Source: Ostrinia nubilalis (lineage: Eukaryota > Arthropoda > Insecta > Lepidoptera > Crambidae). Taken from it: a DNA stretch of 64,000 nucleotides. How positions within the stretch are numbered: position 1 is the stretch's first letter; each line of letters starts with the position of its first letter. Of this stretch, positions 43,301 to 55,300 are shown piece after piece. The DNA is taken from assembly GCF_963855985.1 (NCBI RefSeq), contig NC_087090.1, positions 11,778,501-11,842,500 on the forward strand, read 5' to 3'. The notes beneath the pieces are model-generated. The model did not search any database. It was not told the origin of the DNA and saw nothing but the letters and a program-made list of their open reading frames with translations. Both the position numbers and the translations under genes were made by a program.

Positions 43301-46300
43301 GAGCCGAGTTGCCAACGCGTGTTTTGCCTTACACAATCAACAAGTTTTTATCTCAACATTTTTTCTAGGCAATTTTGTTGATAGTTGACATGTTTTTGTT
43401 GATTGTTTAGGCAAAACACTTGCTGTAGTCCCGGCTTTAGGGATGCACTATTTATTTATTTATCTTTGAAACATAGAGCCTTGATTAATACATGCTAGCG
43501 TGTTTCGAGCAATCGCCAGTAGCCGCGAAGCCATTACTCAGCGACTGACGTACGCCCGAATATATGCAGCGCTGGCGTCGCGTCCGCGCGAGCAATGAGT
43601 AAACAATTCATAACTGCGGCTTTTTTCAGGAATTGGAGATTACAATGGCACTCTTAGATAATATCACCGATAAATGCACACCTCAACACATTGTACGAGT
43701 GGAAGTAAAATCCTTGCGTGACACTCGCCAACTCATCGAAAAAGTCGGCCTTAAAGAAGCGGAGAATTTTATAAAGGACAACCCACACCCACAGTTATGG
43801 TAAACTGCATAATACAATAGAAAAAGCTTTATTTTTCAAGTTAATTAATTGACACTATTGGCACCATAAAATTATTGCAAATTTTCAGGCTTTTGTTAGC
43901 TGAAGCCGCGTTGAAAAACTTTGAATCTGAGAATGCTCTGGAAACGGCAGAGGCAGCTTTCGTCCGGCGCAACGACTACGCCGGAATCCGTTTCGTGGCG
44001 CGTTTGAACGCGCTGCACTCGAACGCTCTCAAGAAAGCTGAGATACTCGCTTACTTCAAAGACTTTGACGCCGCTGAAAAGATATACCACAACGAAGACA
44101 GGCGGTGAGATCCTAATCATTAAATTCCCTACATTGTCGACATTCCACCAGCTCGCACTAAGCGTTTCGATGACTCTTTTATAATGCGAACAGCTAGGGA
44201 CTGGAATTCGCTGCCTGCTGCTGTCTTACCTGAACACTATAATCCGGGCCTTTTCAAGGCGAGAGTGAATAGGCATTTACAGGGCAGATATGTACCATCC
44301 TAGATTGCATCTTACATTGTGGTCAAATACCTGCCTTGTCCTGCATAAAAAAAAACTTGAATCCATTTATCTCAGTAGTATCTAGGAATCATCAGCAGTA
44401 TGTATATGATGGCGCCTTATGACAGTGGGGGCCCTCTTTTCGAATTCTGATTCTTAAAGAAAACCTATACCTACAAGGTTTACGTTTTTATCCGCCAGTG
44501 ACTTAGCCATAGCGCTGCGGAAGCGCCTAGGCCACTGGTTCCGCGTGGTAGAGCTGCTGAAGATGTCTGCAAGCACCACCGACGCGCAGGTCAAGCAGAC
44601 TTACTGCAACATCGCCGACTATTACATCGACAGGCAGAACTGGTAAGGGACACCCCACACTAGCGTCTTCGAGCGTCATCGTCTTGCGTCTACGCAGCGC
44701 TGGTGTCGCGTCGTCCACTTTCACAGATTATACCCGAACGCGCCGTGTATTGCCGTAGTCCCCCACAGGTGGGATGGGGAAAAATATCGTTAGACAATTT
44801 TTTTTCCCGATGTCCGCCAATGGAGGACGAAATGTGGTGGGGGACAACGTGGAAAATGGACAACGCGACGCCAGCGCTGCGCGTATCTCTACCGGGTGTA
44901 GAGATATGCGCAAGCGCTGGCAAGACACGACGCTCTAAAGACTCGTAAAGTCTTACGAGATAATTTAGGAGATCGTGATCATCCCTTTTAAATGATAGGA
45001 AATGTTTCTTAAATAATTTATGACTCGCTTGGTGAACGTTATTTTATGAGTGGTGTGAAATGAAATTTGAAAAATCTACCCACTAGGCTTTATTCACAAG
45101 TGTGTTATAATTTAGTATTATTATAATTTAGTAAAATTATTATTTATGTATTTGCAGGGCCGGTGCTCTCGAATACTACACGTTGTCAAACAACACGGAA
45201 GGGCTTAAGAAATGTTACATGGCTTTAGAGGACAATGAATCGCTGGCTAAGCTGTTCACCGGAACATCAAAACCGACAAAGGTATAAAGTTGTTGTTTGT
45301 GTTACAAAAAGCTTAGACTCTAAAATATTAAAAAGATCGGTGTATTCCAGCGGTGTCCCACTCGTACCTAAAAGAAGTCTTTTATTTGTTTAAAGGAAGG
45401 ACCAATAAAGCAAAGCATTTTGGACGACATAAGCGAGGGCGTGAATCAGATTCCCTCAATTCAAGGCATATCGCAGTTGCGTGAGTCCGGTCGAATGTTA
45501 CAGGCTGCTGCCATGGCTTTTCAGGTTCTTTTTCATAATTTTTTTTATTAATTACGTACATAGGTTACGTATAATTTATAATTTTATTGTTTCTTTTTCA
45601 GTTAGCTGGGATAGAAGCATCGAATAAAGTTTCACCATTACGAGTAAAGAAATTATACATTCTAGCTGGACATCTTTATAGCCAAAATTCTGTTGGTGCG
45701 TATGTTATCTAAGTAAGGAAGTCTATGGTTATATGTATTTAGACTGGAGCTATGGAGGTGACAATAATAGACTGAGCGGTCGTTAAAAAGTGTAGTCTTC
45801 GGGGACTCTATTAATAAAGAGTATTTGCCCTCACCATTGGCGCCGCTGGCGAGTGAGAGGACCTTTTAAAGTTCTGCAGTTTCCGCACTTACCAGTTTGC
45901 GCCACTAGGTACTTATGTTAGTCACTGTGAGTGACCTTATAAGGTCCCTATAGGGCTCGCGCGCATGGGTGACTTGTCGCTGTGACAAGTTTCTCCATAG
46001 ATAAGAATAAAGACTACGTTCTCTCTTTTTCTCTTTAGAAAAGTCTAAAAGAGAAAGATATACTAGCCCGTGCGCGCGAGCGCTATACAGTGGCGCCAAT
46101 TGATGAAGGCATATACGATATCCCAATAAGTATTTTGACATCATTCCCTAATAATTCTAAAGCACAACTTATTTAAAAAGGCACTTCATTCTGGTCTTAA
46201 ATCTTTAATCAATGTGTATTGCGGTTGGTGTACCTTTATTAATAAATTAAATTAAATCAATTTTAAATTACCTGTAAACTATTATTTTTGTTTGTTATAA

Positions 46301-49300
46301 TTGAAAAAAGTAGTTTAATTGAGTTGACAAAATAGTGACGTCAATGGCTTGTATTGCCATACAAAATCTATGGGAGAGTTTCATTTTGACAGTTTTAAAA
46401 AGTTCGTGACTTGATTGGTGGTGACAAATTATATCGTTTCATCCATGAAGACGCGCCCCACCATTCTTCCGCTAATATTCGAGTGCACACGCACACTACA
46501 ATAATGACGCTCGGATTACTCGAATCAAACTCCTCGCATTCCGCGCTTCCAAACATTGATGGGGCGCGTCATGAAACGATCTATCCCGTATCGTTATTCC
46601 CGCAGACGGCGCGAAAAGCCGCGAGGCCGTGCGTTGCTTCCGCGCGGGCGCGGCGCAGCACTGGCTGTGGCTGGCGTGCGCGCGCGCCGCCGCCCGCCCG
46701 CCGCGCCCCGACGCCGCGCTGCGCGCCGCCGCCCGCCTGCACGCCGCCGCGCCCGACCTGCACCCCGCGCAGAACCCGCAGGTGTGTCTCAGTGTAAAGC
46801 CTGATCCGTGAGCACGTAGAATCCCGTCCAATGACCCATCCTTAGATATCGCTCGCGCGTAATGAGGGCTATCGTTTTTATACTTAACAGTTGGCACCCC
46901 TGGCGATTGACAGGACCTTACTCTACAGTGGCGCCATCTTGATGAGTGCAATTGCGATAGTCGATAGTGGTAGGAGCCACTTTAGCGCTCACCAGTTGGT
47001 GCCACTGTCTTCGCTACTAGCAAGTGGCAGGACCTTACTCTACAGTGGCGCTAACTGGTGAGCGCTAAAACGATAGCCCTCATTGTATTGCTGTCGCGAC
47101 TGTGCGACGGGCGCCCGCAGTGAGTGTGCGAGCGCGACAGCAACATAATTACGCGCGAGCGATAAGGATGGGTAGCTTAGGGTCATTGGACGGGATTTTA
47201 CGTGGACCAGGCTTTAGCCGCGAGGCTGGCGCTGCTTCCGCGCGGGCGCCGCGCAGCACTGGCTGTGGCTGGCGTGCGCGCGCGCCGCCGCCCGCCTGCA
47301 CGCCGCCGCGCCCGACCTGCACGCCGCGCAGAGCCCGCAGGTATGTCTCAGTGTAAAGCCTGGTCCTACGCCTGGTCGCGTAATTATGTTGCTGTCGCGC
47401 TCGCACACTCACTGCGGGCGCCCGTCGCACAGTTGCGACAGCAATATAATTACGCGCGAGTGATAAGGATGGGTAGCTTAGGTAGCGCAGGTATGTCTCA
47501 CTTCTGTCACGGTAATACTATCTATACAGTATTCCAACTCGGCCATATTTTTGAAATAAATGTCAACAGCCCCGCGGTACGTCACGGTATGACAATATGC
47601 GATAGGGCTGCTCACCTACCAGTACCCATTCTAATTAAATCTGTCTAAAGCCTGTCCATGAGCACGTAGAATCCCGTCCAATGACCCCAAGCTACCCATC
47701 CTTATCGCTCGCGCGTAATTATATTGCTGTCGCGACTGTGCGACGGGCGCCCGCAGTGAGTGTGCGAGGGTGACAGCAACATAATTACTCATTTAGCCGC
47801 GAGGCTGGCGCTGCTTCCTTGGCTGGCTTGCGCGCGCGCCGCCGCCCGCCTGCACGCCGCCGCGCCCGACCTGCACCCCGCGCAGAGCACGCAGGTATGT
47901 CTCAGTGTAAAGCCTGCTCCGTGAGCACGTAGAATCCCGTCCAATGACCCTAAGCTACCCATCCTTATCGCTCGCGCGTAATTATATTGCTGTGACGACT
48001 GTGCGACGCGCGCCCGCAGTGAGTGTGCGAGCGTGACAGCAACATAATTACTCATTTAGCCGCGAGCCTGGCGCTGCTTCCTTGGCTGGCTTGCGCGCGC
48101 GCCGCCGCCCGCCTGCACGCCGCCGCGCCCGACCTGCACGCCGCGCGGAGCACGCAGGTATGTCTCAGTGTAAAGCCTGCTCCGTGAGCACGTAGAATCC
48201 CGTCCAATGACCCCAAGCTACCCATCCTTATCGCTCGCGCGTAATTATGTTGCTGTCGCGCTCGCACACTCACTGCGGGCGCCCGTCGCACAATCGCACC
48301 TCAAGGACCAGGCTTTAGCCGCGAGGCTGGCGCTGCTTCCGCGCACCCCGCGCAGAGCCCGCAGGTATGTCTCAGTGTAAAGCCTGCTCCGTGAGCACGT
48401 AGAATCCCGTCCAATGACCCCAAGCTACCCATCCTTATCGCTCGCTCGTAATTATGTTGCTGTCGCGCTCGCACACTCACTGCGGGCGCCCGTCGCACAA
48501 TCGCACCTCAAGGACCAGGCTTTAGCCGCGAGGCTGGCGCTGCTTCCGCGCACCCCGCGCAGAGCCCGCAGGTGTGTCTCAGTGTAAAGCCTGCTCCGTG
48601 AGCACGTAGAGTCCCGTCCAATGACCCCAAGCTACCCATCCTTAGATATCGCTCGCGCGTAATTATATTGCTGTCGCGACTGTGCGACGCGCGCCCGCAT
48701 TGAGTGTGCGAGCGCGACAGCAACATAATTACTCATTTAGCCGCGAGGCTGGCGCTGCTTCCTTGGCTGGCTTGCGCGCGCGCCGCCGCCCGCCTGCACG
48801 CCGCCGCGCCCGACCTGCACCCCGCGCAGAGCACGCAGGTATGTCTCAGTGTAAAGCCTGCTCCGTGAGCACGTAGAATCCCGTCCAATGACCCTAAGCT
48901 ACCCATCCTTATCGCTCGCGCGTAATTATATTGCTGTGACGACTGTGCGACGCGCGCCCGCAGTGAGTGTGCGAGCGTGACAGCAACATAATTACTCATT
49001 TAACCGCGAGGCTGGCGCTGCTTCCTTGGCTGGCTTGCGCGCGCGCCGCCGCCCGCCTGCACGCCGCCGCGCCCGACCTGCACCCCGCGCAGAGCACGCA
49101 GGTATGTCTCAGTGTAAAGCCTGCTCCGTGAGCACGTAGAATCCCGTCCAATGACCCTAAGCTACCCATCCTTATCGCTCGCGCGTAATTATATTGCTGT
49201 GACGACTGTGCGACGCGCGCCCGCAGTGAGTGTGCGAGCGTGACAGCAACATAATTACTCATTTAACCGCGAGGCTGGCGCTGCTTCCTTGGCTGGCTTG

Positions 49301-52300
49301 CGCGCGCGCCGCCGCCCGCCTGCACGCCGCCGCGCCCGACCTGCACCCCGCGCAGAGCACGCAGGTGTGTCTCAGTGTAAAGCCTGCTCCGTGAGCACGT
49401 ACAATCCCGTCCAATGACCCCAAGCTACCCATCCTTATCGCTCGCGCGTAATTATATTGCTGTCGCGACTGTGCGACGGGCGCCCGCAGTGAGTGTGCGA
49501 GCGCGACAGCAACATAATTACGCGCGAGCGATAGGGCTGGGTAGCTTGGGGTCATTGGACGGGATTCTACGTGCTCACGGACCAGGCTTTAGCCGCGAGG
49601 CTGGCGCTGCTTCCTTGGCTGGGCCGCGCCCGCCCTGCACCCGGTGCAGTGCACGCAAGTGTGTCTCAGTGTTCATCATCATTTCAGCCATAGGACGTCC
49701 ACTGCTAAACATAGGCCTCCCCCAATGATTTCCACAATGGCCGGTTGGTGGCGGCGTGCATCCAGCGCCTTCCCGCTACCTTTATGAGTGTCATCTACTT
49801 TGTGGGTGGACGTCCTACGCTGCGCTTTCCGGTACGTGGCCTCCATTCCAGAACCTTGCTGCCCCATCGGCCGTCAGTTCTGCGTACCTACTATATGCCC
49901 TGCCTATTGCCACTTCAGCTTACTAATCCGTTGGGCTATGTCAGCGACTTTAGATCGTTTACGGATCTCTTCATACCTCAGTGTTATTCAACAGTGTTTT
50001 ATAACGGAATTTGAACTCTACTACAACACAACATGACTTCCCCTTCCCCCAGCTCGTGTCTACGCAGTATACTACAATTAGCTGAAGGCCAGCAATGATA
50101 GTCTTACGCTTATGTACTTGTAGGTACTAGAGTGATTTGGTAAGTTAAAGAACTAACCCATTGTATGTTAATATAAAGATTTCCTCTCCTTGGAATAAAT
50201 AGACAAATGGCTGAGGTGAAGTTTTATCCATAAGATGATATGAATAATCATCATAGGTAATGATCGGTAGGCACTGAGACTAATTTTAAAATTGAGTATA
50301 TTTTCAGGTCTGGTGCACTATAGCGTACATAGCGTTCCAAGCAAGAGCATTCGATTTATGCTCAAAGGCGTTTGTGAAACTTGAAGCACTTGATGTAAGT
50401 TTGTTTATTTAGAAATTAGTCAAATCAATCAATCTCATTAAAATCATCATGAAACAAATTATCTAAACTTCTACGTTTTTTTCCAGCCGGATACATTCGA
50501 ACCTCTCGCGATAGAAATATTCACGAGATTCAAGCCTAAAGACGCGAAAGGAAATAAAATAGATTGTCCTAATTGTCAAGTTGCTATGCCTGAATGGTAA
50601 GATTAAAACTTAATTAAGTACAAGATTGCCAAAATCTATTAAATAATTGAGAGAAAATGGTATTATTACGCTGGCGAGCTATCCCCTCGTTTTCTCGGGG
50701 CGGCGACCGCATGGTGCTCGGTGGTGTAACGCCGAAGCGGGGTGCACGGGGGTGGTGCGGGCGGTTACAAACGCCGTCTTGAAAGTTTTAGGAGACATTT
50801 ATACAAGGTTTTTTACTAATAAAGTAATAGTTAAATATAAATAGTATAGCCCGACCAGGAACATAAAAACCCTCGCCATGTTGCGGAAAACTAATGGTAC
50901 TAATTTCTTTTAATGGCAACAATAACTGAAAACTTCATTGACATGTCACCTTGCATGTCAGTCTATTGCTGTCAAAGTGTAAACAAACTTTATTTTAAAT
51001 GTGCGCAATTGATTTTGTGAATTAAATTGCTAAAATCTTTTTATAGTCGTGAAGGAAAAGTGGTTCACTATGTGTTAAAGTATTTGTCGAAGAGAAATAC
51101 TAAGGGTTCGGACAATATTTTCATTGAATAATGTTTCTGACAAAGGTTGTCAAATTGACTGACATGTTTATCGTATAGTACAGTCCACTATGAAAATTAG
51201 CTGTGGTTTGTTTCAACTACCTATTTTAAAAAAAATTGTCACTTTCTAAGTGTTGAATTTTATGTACCGAGTTTGAAGCGTTCATGAGCAGACATTGCAG
51301 TTGAATATTCATGTTCTGAATTTGATTATTGATGAATAATAAAATAAATCCTACTAGCTCGATTGATGGTTTCATTTAATTTATTTAAACCAGGTTACCT
51401 ATAATAATATTTTTTCGTTAATTTATGAAAATATCAAATTAGCCCGTAATCCTGAATCCTGATACATAAAGTTAGCCTATTCATTTAACACAGGTACGAC
51501 TGTACTCAGTGTTGCACTATCAAATGCAATCGACGCGCCTCTATGCCAGGGTTTTTATGTTCCTGGTCAGGCTATAATAGTTTTATTTATATTTTTCTTG
51601 TAATTACTTTCATGTTTACAAAACCACACCCTGTTTAAGTTATCTTACTACAATTGTTAAGTCTATTAAATAACATAAATAAATAAATAAAGTACATAAT
51701 TAAATTCATAGATATAATATACAATAATAATAAACAAAATGTTTGTAATAAAAAATAATTTTACAAATTGTAAGTACACCACATTAGTTAAGTTCCAAAG
51801 GTTGCCAATAGATGGCGCTGTGCTTCTTTAGATCGCGCAAGCGTTGTGTTTTTTCCGAACTACTTATACCTTTCTTACAAACATTAAATCGCCTCCGTTC
51901 TGAGATTGGAGTTTTATTTGAATTTCAACTCAAGGATTTTGGGATCCTGTACCGATATCGTACAAGGTCCTACGAGCCGAAGGACGGTTTTTGAGTGAAC
52001 GCACAAGTCCTCCCTTGGAAATTGTATGCAAAGTATTAAGTGCCTAGTGAAGTGATCCAATGTATGGAGTCTCGAGCACCGCTGCCGCGCTGTACTACCT
52101 GGAAGCTGCCCCTACCGTACCGTGCTGTGTGAGCAACCATCGCCGGCGCTGGGAACTGGATGAGCGAGCAAGGAGCAGTAGCCGTAATCAGTGATAAGTA
52201 AAGTGCAAGTGAAACCGTGAGTACATTTACGTGTTACAAAGTGTTAAGTAAAGTAACTTGAACTTAGAAAAAATCAGTAGATCTTGGACTTATAATTCGC

Positions 52301-55300
52301 TTAAAAGTGACGAGACGGGGAATCCACGCCGGTTTTCATAGCGATTGCAAGCTTCAAAAGACTTAGAAAATTTACGCAAAAATTGGACCGGACTTAGAAT
52401 TTTTAACTCGACGTCTCAGTCACACCCCAACATCTGCACTTCGAGTTACAATCACTTCACTAGGATTCCAACCAGAGATAACTTTATTTATTTTTCATAA
52501 TGGATAAAGCTTTGCGTGTATTGATAGATTTAAAATCACAGATTGAGAAAGGATTTACCAACTATAAAAAGTCACCTAAAGATCGGATAACTGAGAACTA
52601 CATTAGGGCGAGATTGGATATTCTAGATAAGCAGTATCAAGACTTTATAAAGAAACATGAAAAGCTAGTTGCAGAATTTACTACTGAAGATTTAAGTAAA
52701 TCAAGTTACATACAGGATGATGCATTCGATAACGTTTTCGAGACATTTTTAGCTTATAAGGTTGAACTTCAGAATGTACTTTCAAAATTCGAGTCTAACA
52801 ATGTTTCACCTGACAATAAAAATAATGATGGCCCTAAGGGGGAGTCTGTCTTACAATTACCTAAGATTCAGCTGCCCACTTTCAGCGGAAAGTACGTTGA
52901 ATGGACGTCGTTTCGCGATTTGTTCACTTCCCTCGTACATAACAACGCGTCACTTGACGACGTTCAGAAATTGCATTATTTAAAGACACAATTGTCAGGT
53001 GAAGCAGATCAGCTCATACGCCATGTACCAATTACGCAGAATAACTATGTTAAATGTTGGAATATGTTAACAGATCGATATAATAACAAAAGATACATAT
53101 CATTTTGCATTCTGAAACGTCTGTTCAGTCAACGTAATATTGTACAAGAGTCTTCTAGCGCCCTTAAAGAATTGTTAGATGTAACTACCGATTGTTTGCA
53201 TGAATTAACAAATTTAGGTATCGACGTCACTTCCTGGGACGTTATTGTAATATACGTTGTAAGTATGAAGTTGGACGCCGAGTCGCGCAAGCAATGGGAG
53301 TTGCAGGTTAGTAGCACTTCCAATGATTTACCTACACTAACCCAATTTAAAGATTTCTTAGGTACTCGTTTTCGCGCTTTAGAGTTTGTTGAACCTAAAA
53401 CCAAACCCAAGGCCACTCCTAATGTAGTTTCTAACCCGAAAGCTTTGCATACAACCACAAATATTTCATGCCCACATTGTTCTGAAGAACACAAGTTGTA
53501 TAATTGCAAGAAGTTTGCTAATGAGGATGTTGATAAACGTCGTAGCATTACCAACTCGTTGGGGCTATGTTTCAACTGCCTCGGATACAACCATTCGAGC
53601 AAGGTTTGTCGCTCGTTCACCAAATGCCGTATTTGCAAACGCAAACACCACAGCCTATTGCATCCCAAAAGCCAATCCGACACAACCACGACTACATTAA
53701 CTGCTGACCACAGCGCTGCCGATGTTGTGTCGAATAGCGAGGCCGTCACTAATATTGCCGCCCATTTTTCTAAAGGTACTACAGTCCACCAACAAGTTTT
53801 ATTAGCAACAGCCCTTATTAAGGCTGAATCGAATCTTGATGGGTCGTCTCAAGTTTTGAGAGCGTTGTTGGATCAGGGGTCACAGGCCTCATTTATATCA
53901 GAAGCTGCCGTTCAATTGCTGCGGCTGAAAAAGACATCTACCAAAAGCGCCATATCAGGTTTAGGTGGGGGACAAGGTGATCTTACCTCTAAATATACGG
54001 TAATGCTCAACATTCAGTCCCGTTGTGACCCTACCTTTTCCATTCAGGTCAGAGCCCATGTACTCGGAACTCTTACGTCAGTTTTACCTGAAAGGAAATT
54101 TGCTTTAGTAGATTGGCCTGAGATCGCTAATATTGAATTAGCTGACCCGAACTTTAATTCCCCAAACAAAATTGACGTTTTGTTAGGAGCCGAGTCTTAT
54201 TGTCATATTTTAAAGGAGGGACTAATTAAAGCCCCGCAAGGCACGCCTATTGCCCAGGATACTTACCTCGGATGGATCCTCTCCGGAACAATTGAAGATT
54301 TGCGTAAGGAGTGTCATCACAATGTTATTGTCAGCATGCACGCACAAGTTGAAGAAAATGACTTGCTGAAACGAATATGGGAGCTAGAACCAGAACCAGT
54401 TTCCCTCAAGAAGCGTCTAACGCAAGAAGAGCAGGCTTGTGAAGACTACTACGATGCTACCACTCGAAGAGATGAGTCTGGCCGATACGTTGTGAATCTT
54501 CCTTTCCGATGCGCGGATCCTCCATGTAAGTATGGAAACTCGAAGAACATTGCCATGAAGAGACTTCAAGGTCTTGAACGGAAGTTCTTGAAACACCCTG
54601 AAATTAAAAAACAATACACAGAGGTGATTAATGAGTACTTGACACTTGGGCACATGGAAAAGATCACAGATGAAACTCAAAGAAACAAACCTGATGCGGT
54701 ATATCTGCCACATCATGCGGTGATTAGGGAGGATAAGAGCACTACCAAGTTGAGGGTGGTTTTTGATGCATCGTGCAAGGGAACGAACGGCTTTTCCTTG
54801 AACGATACCTTAATGGTAGGACCCACACTGCAAGCAGATTTACGACACATTATCATGAAGTGGCGCGTTCATCCTATATGCCTGTCTGCTGATGTTATTA
54901 AAATGTTCAGACAGGTAAGAGTTTCTGAAGAACACGTCGATTTTCAACGAATTGTGTGGAGAGAAAGACCGGAAGAGGAGATTGAAGATTATCGCATTTT
55001 GGTTGTCTCATTTGGTACCGGTTGTGCACCTTACTTAGCGGTCAAAACAATGCAAAGAATTGCTTGTGATGAAGGTCATAAATATCCATTGGCCGCTGAG
55101 AGGATAAAATCAGATGTGTACATCGATGATGTCATGACAGGGTGTCAATCGGAAGCCGAAGCAATCGAGTTCTACAAGCAGTTAAACCAACTCCTAGCAA
55201 AAGGTGGTTTCAAATTGCAGAAATGGACAAGCAATTCTAACAAACTCTTAGAAGTTTTTAAAGAAGATACAGGAAGAGATGTAGAGATAAAGCAAGATCA

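Noticed and set aside
46496..49555. Overlapping open frames on both strands ([26 protein letters not shown] types)
   Set aside because: They are palindrome shadows of MITE family A and GC-rich exon copies.
41300..49600. CRISPR-like or satellite array of unknown function
   Set aside because: Units contain recognisable Oseg4 coding sequence and donors or MITE DNA; eukaryotic context with no cas genes.
51481..51600. Candidate Oseg4 exon after ACACAG at about 51493 reading YDCTQC and continuing open
   Set aside because: It lies inside the terminal repeat element 50845-51595, the frame loses homology at once, and the exon at 58449 continues the zinc ribbon in phase.
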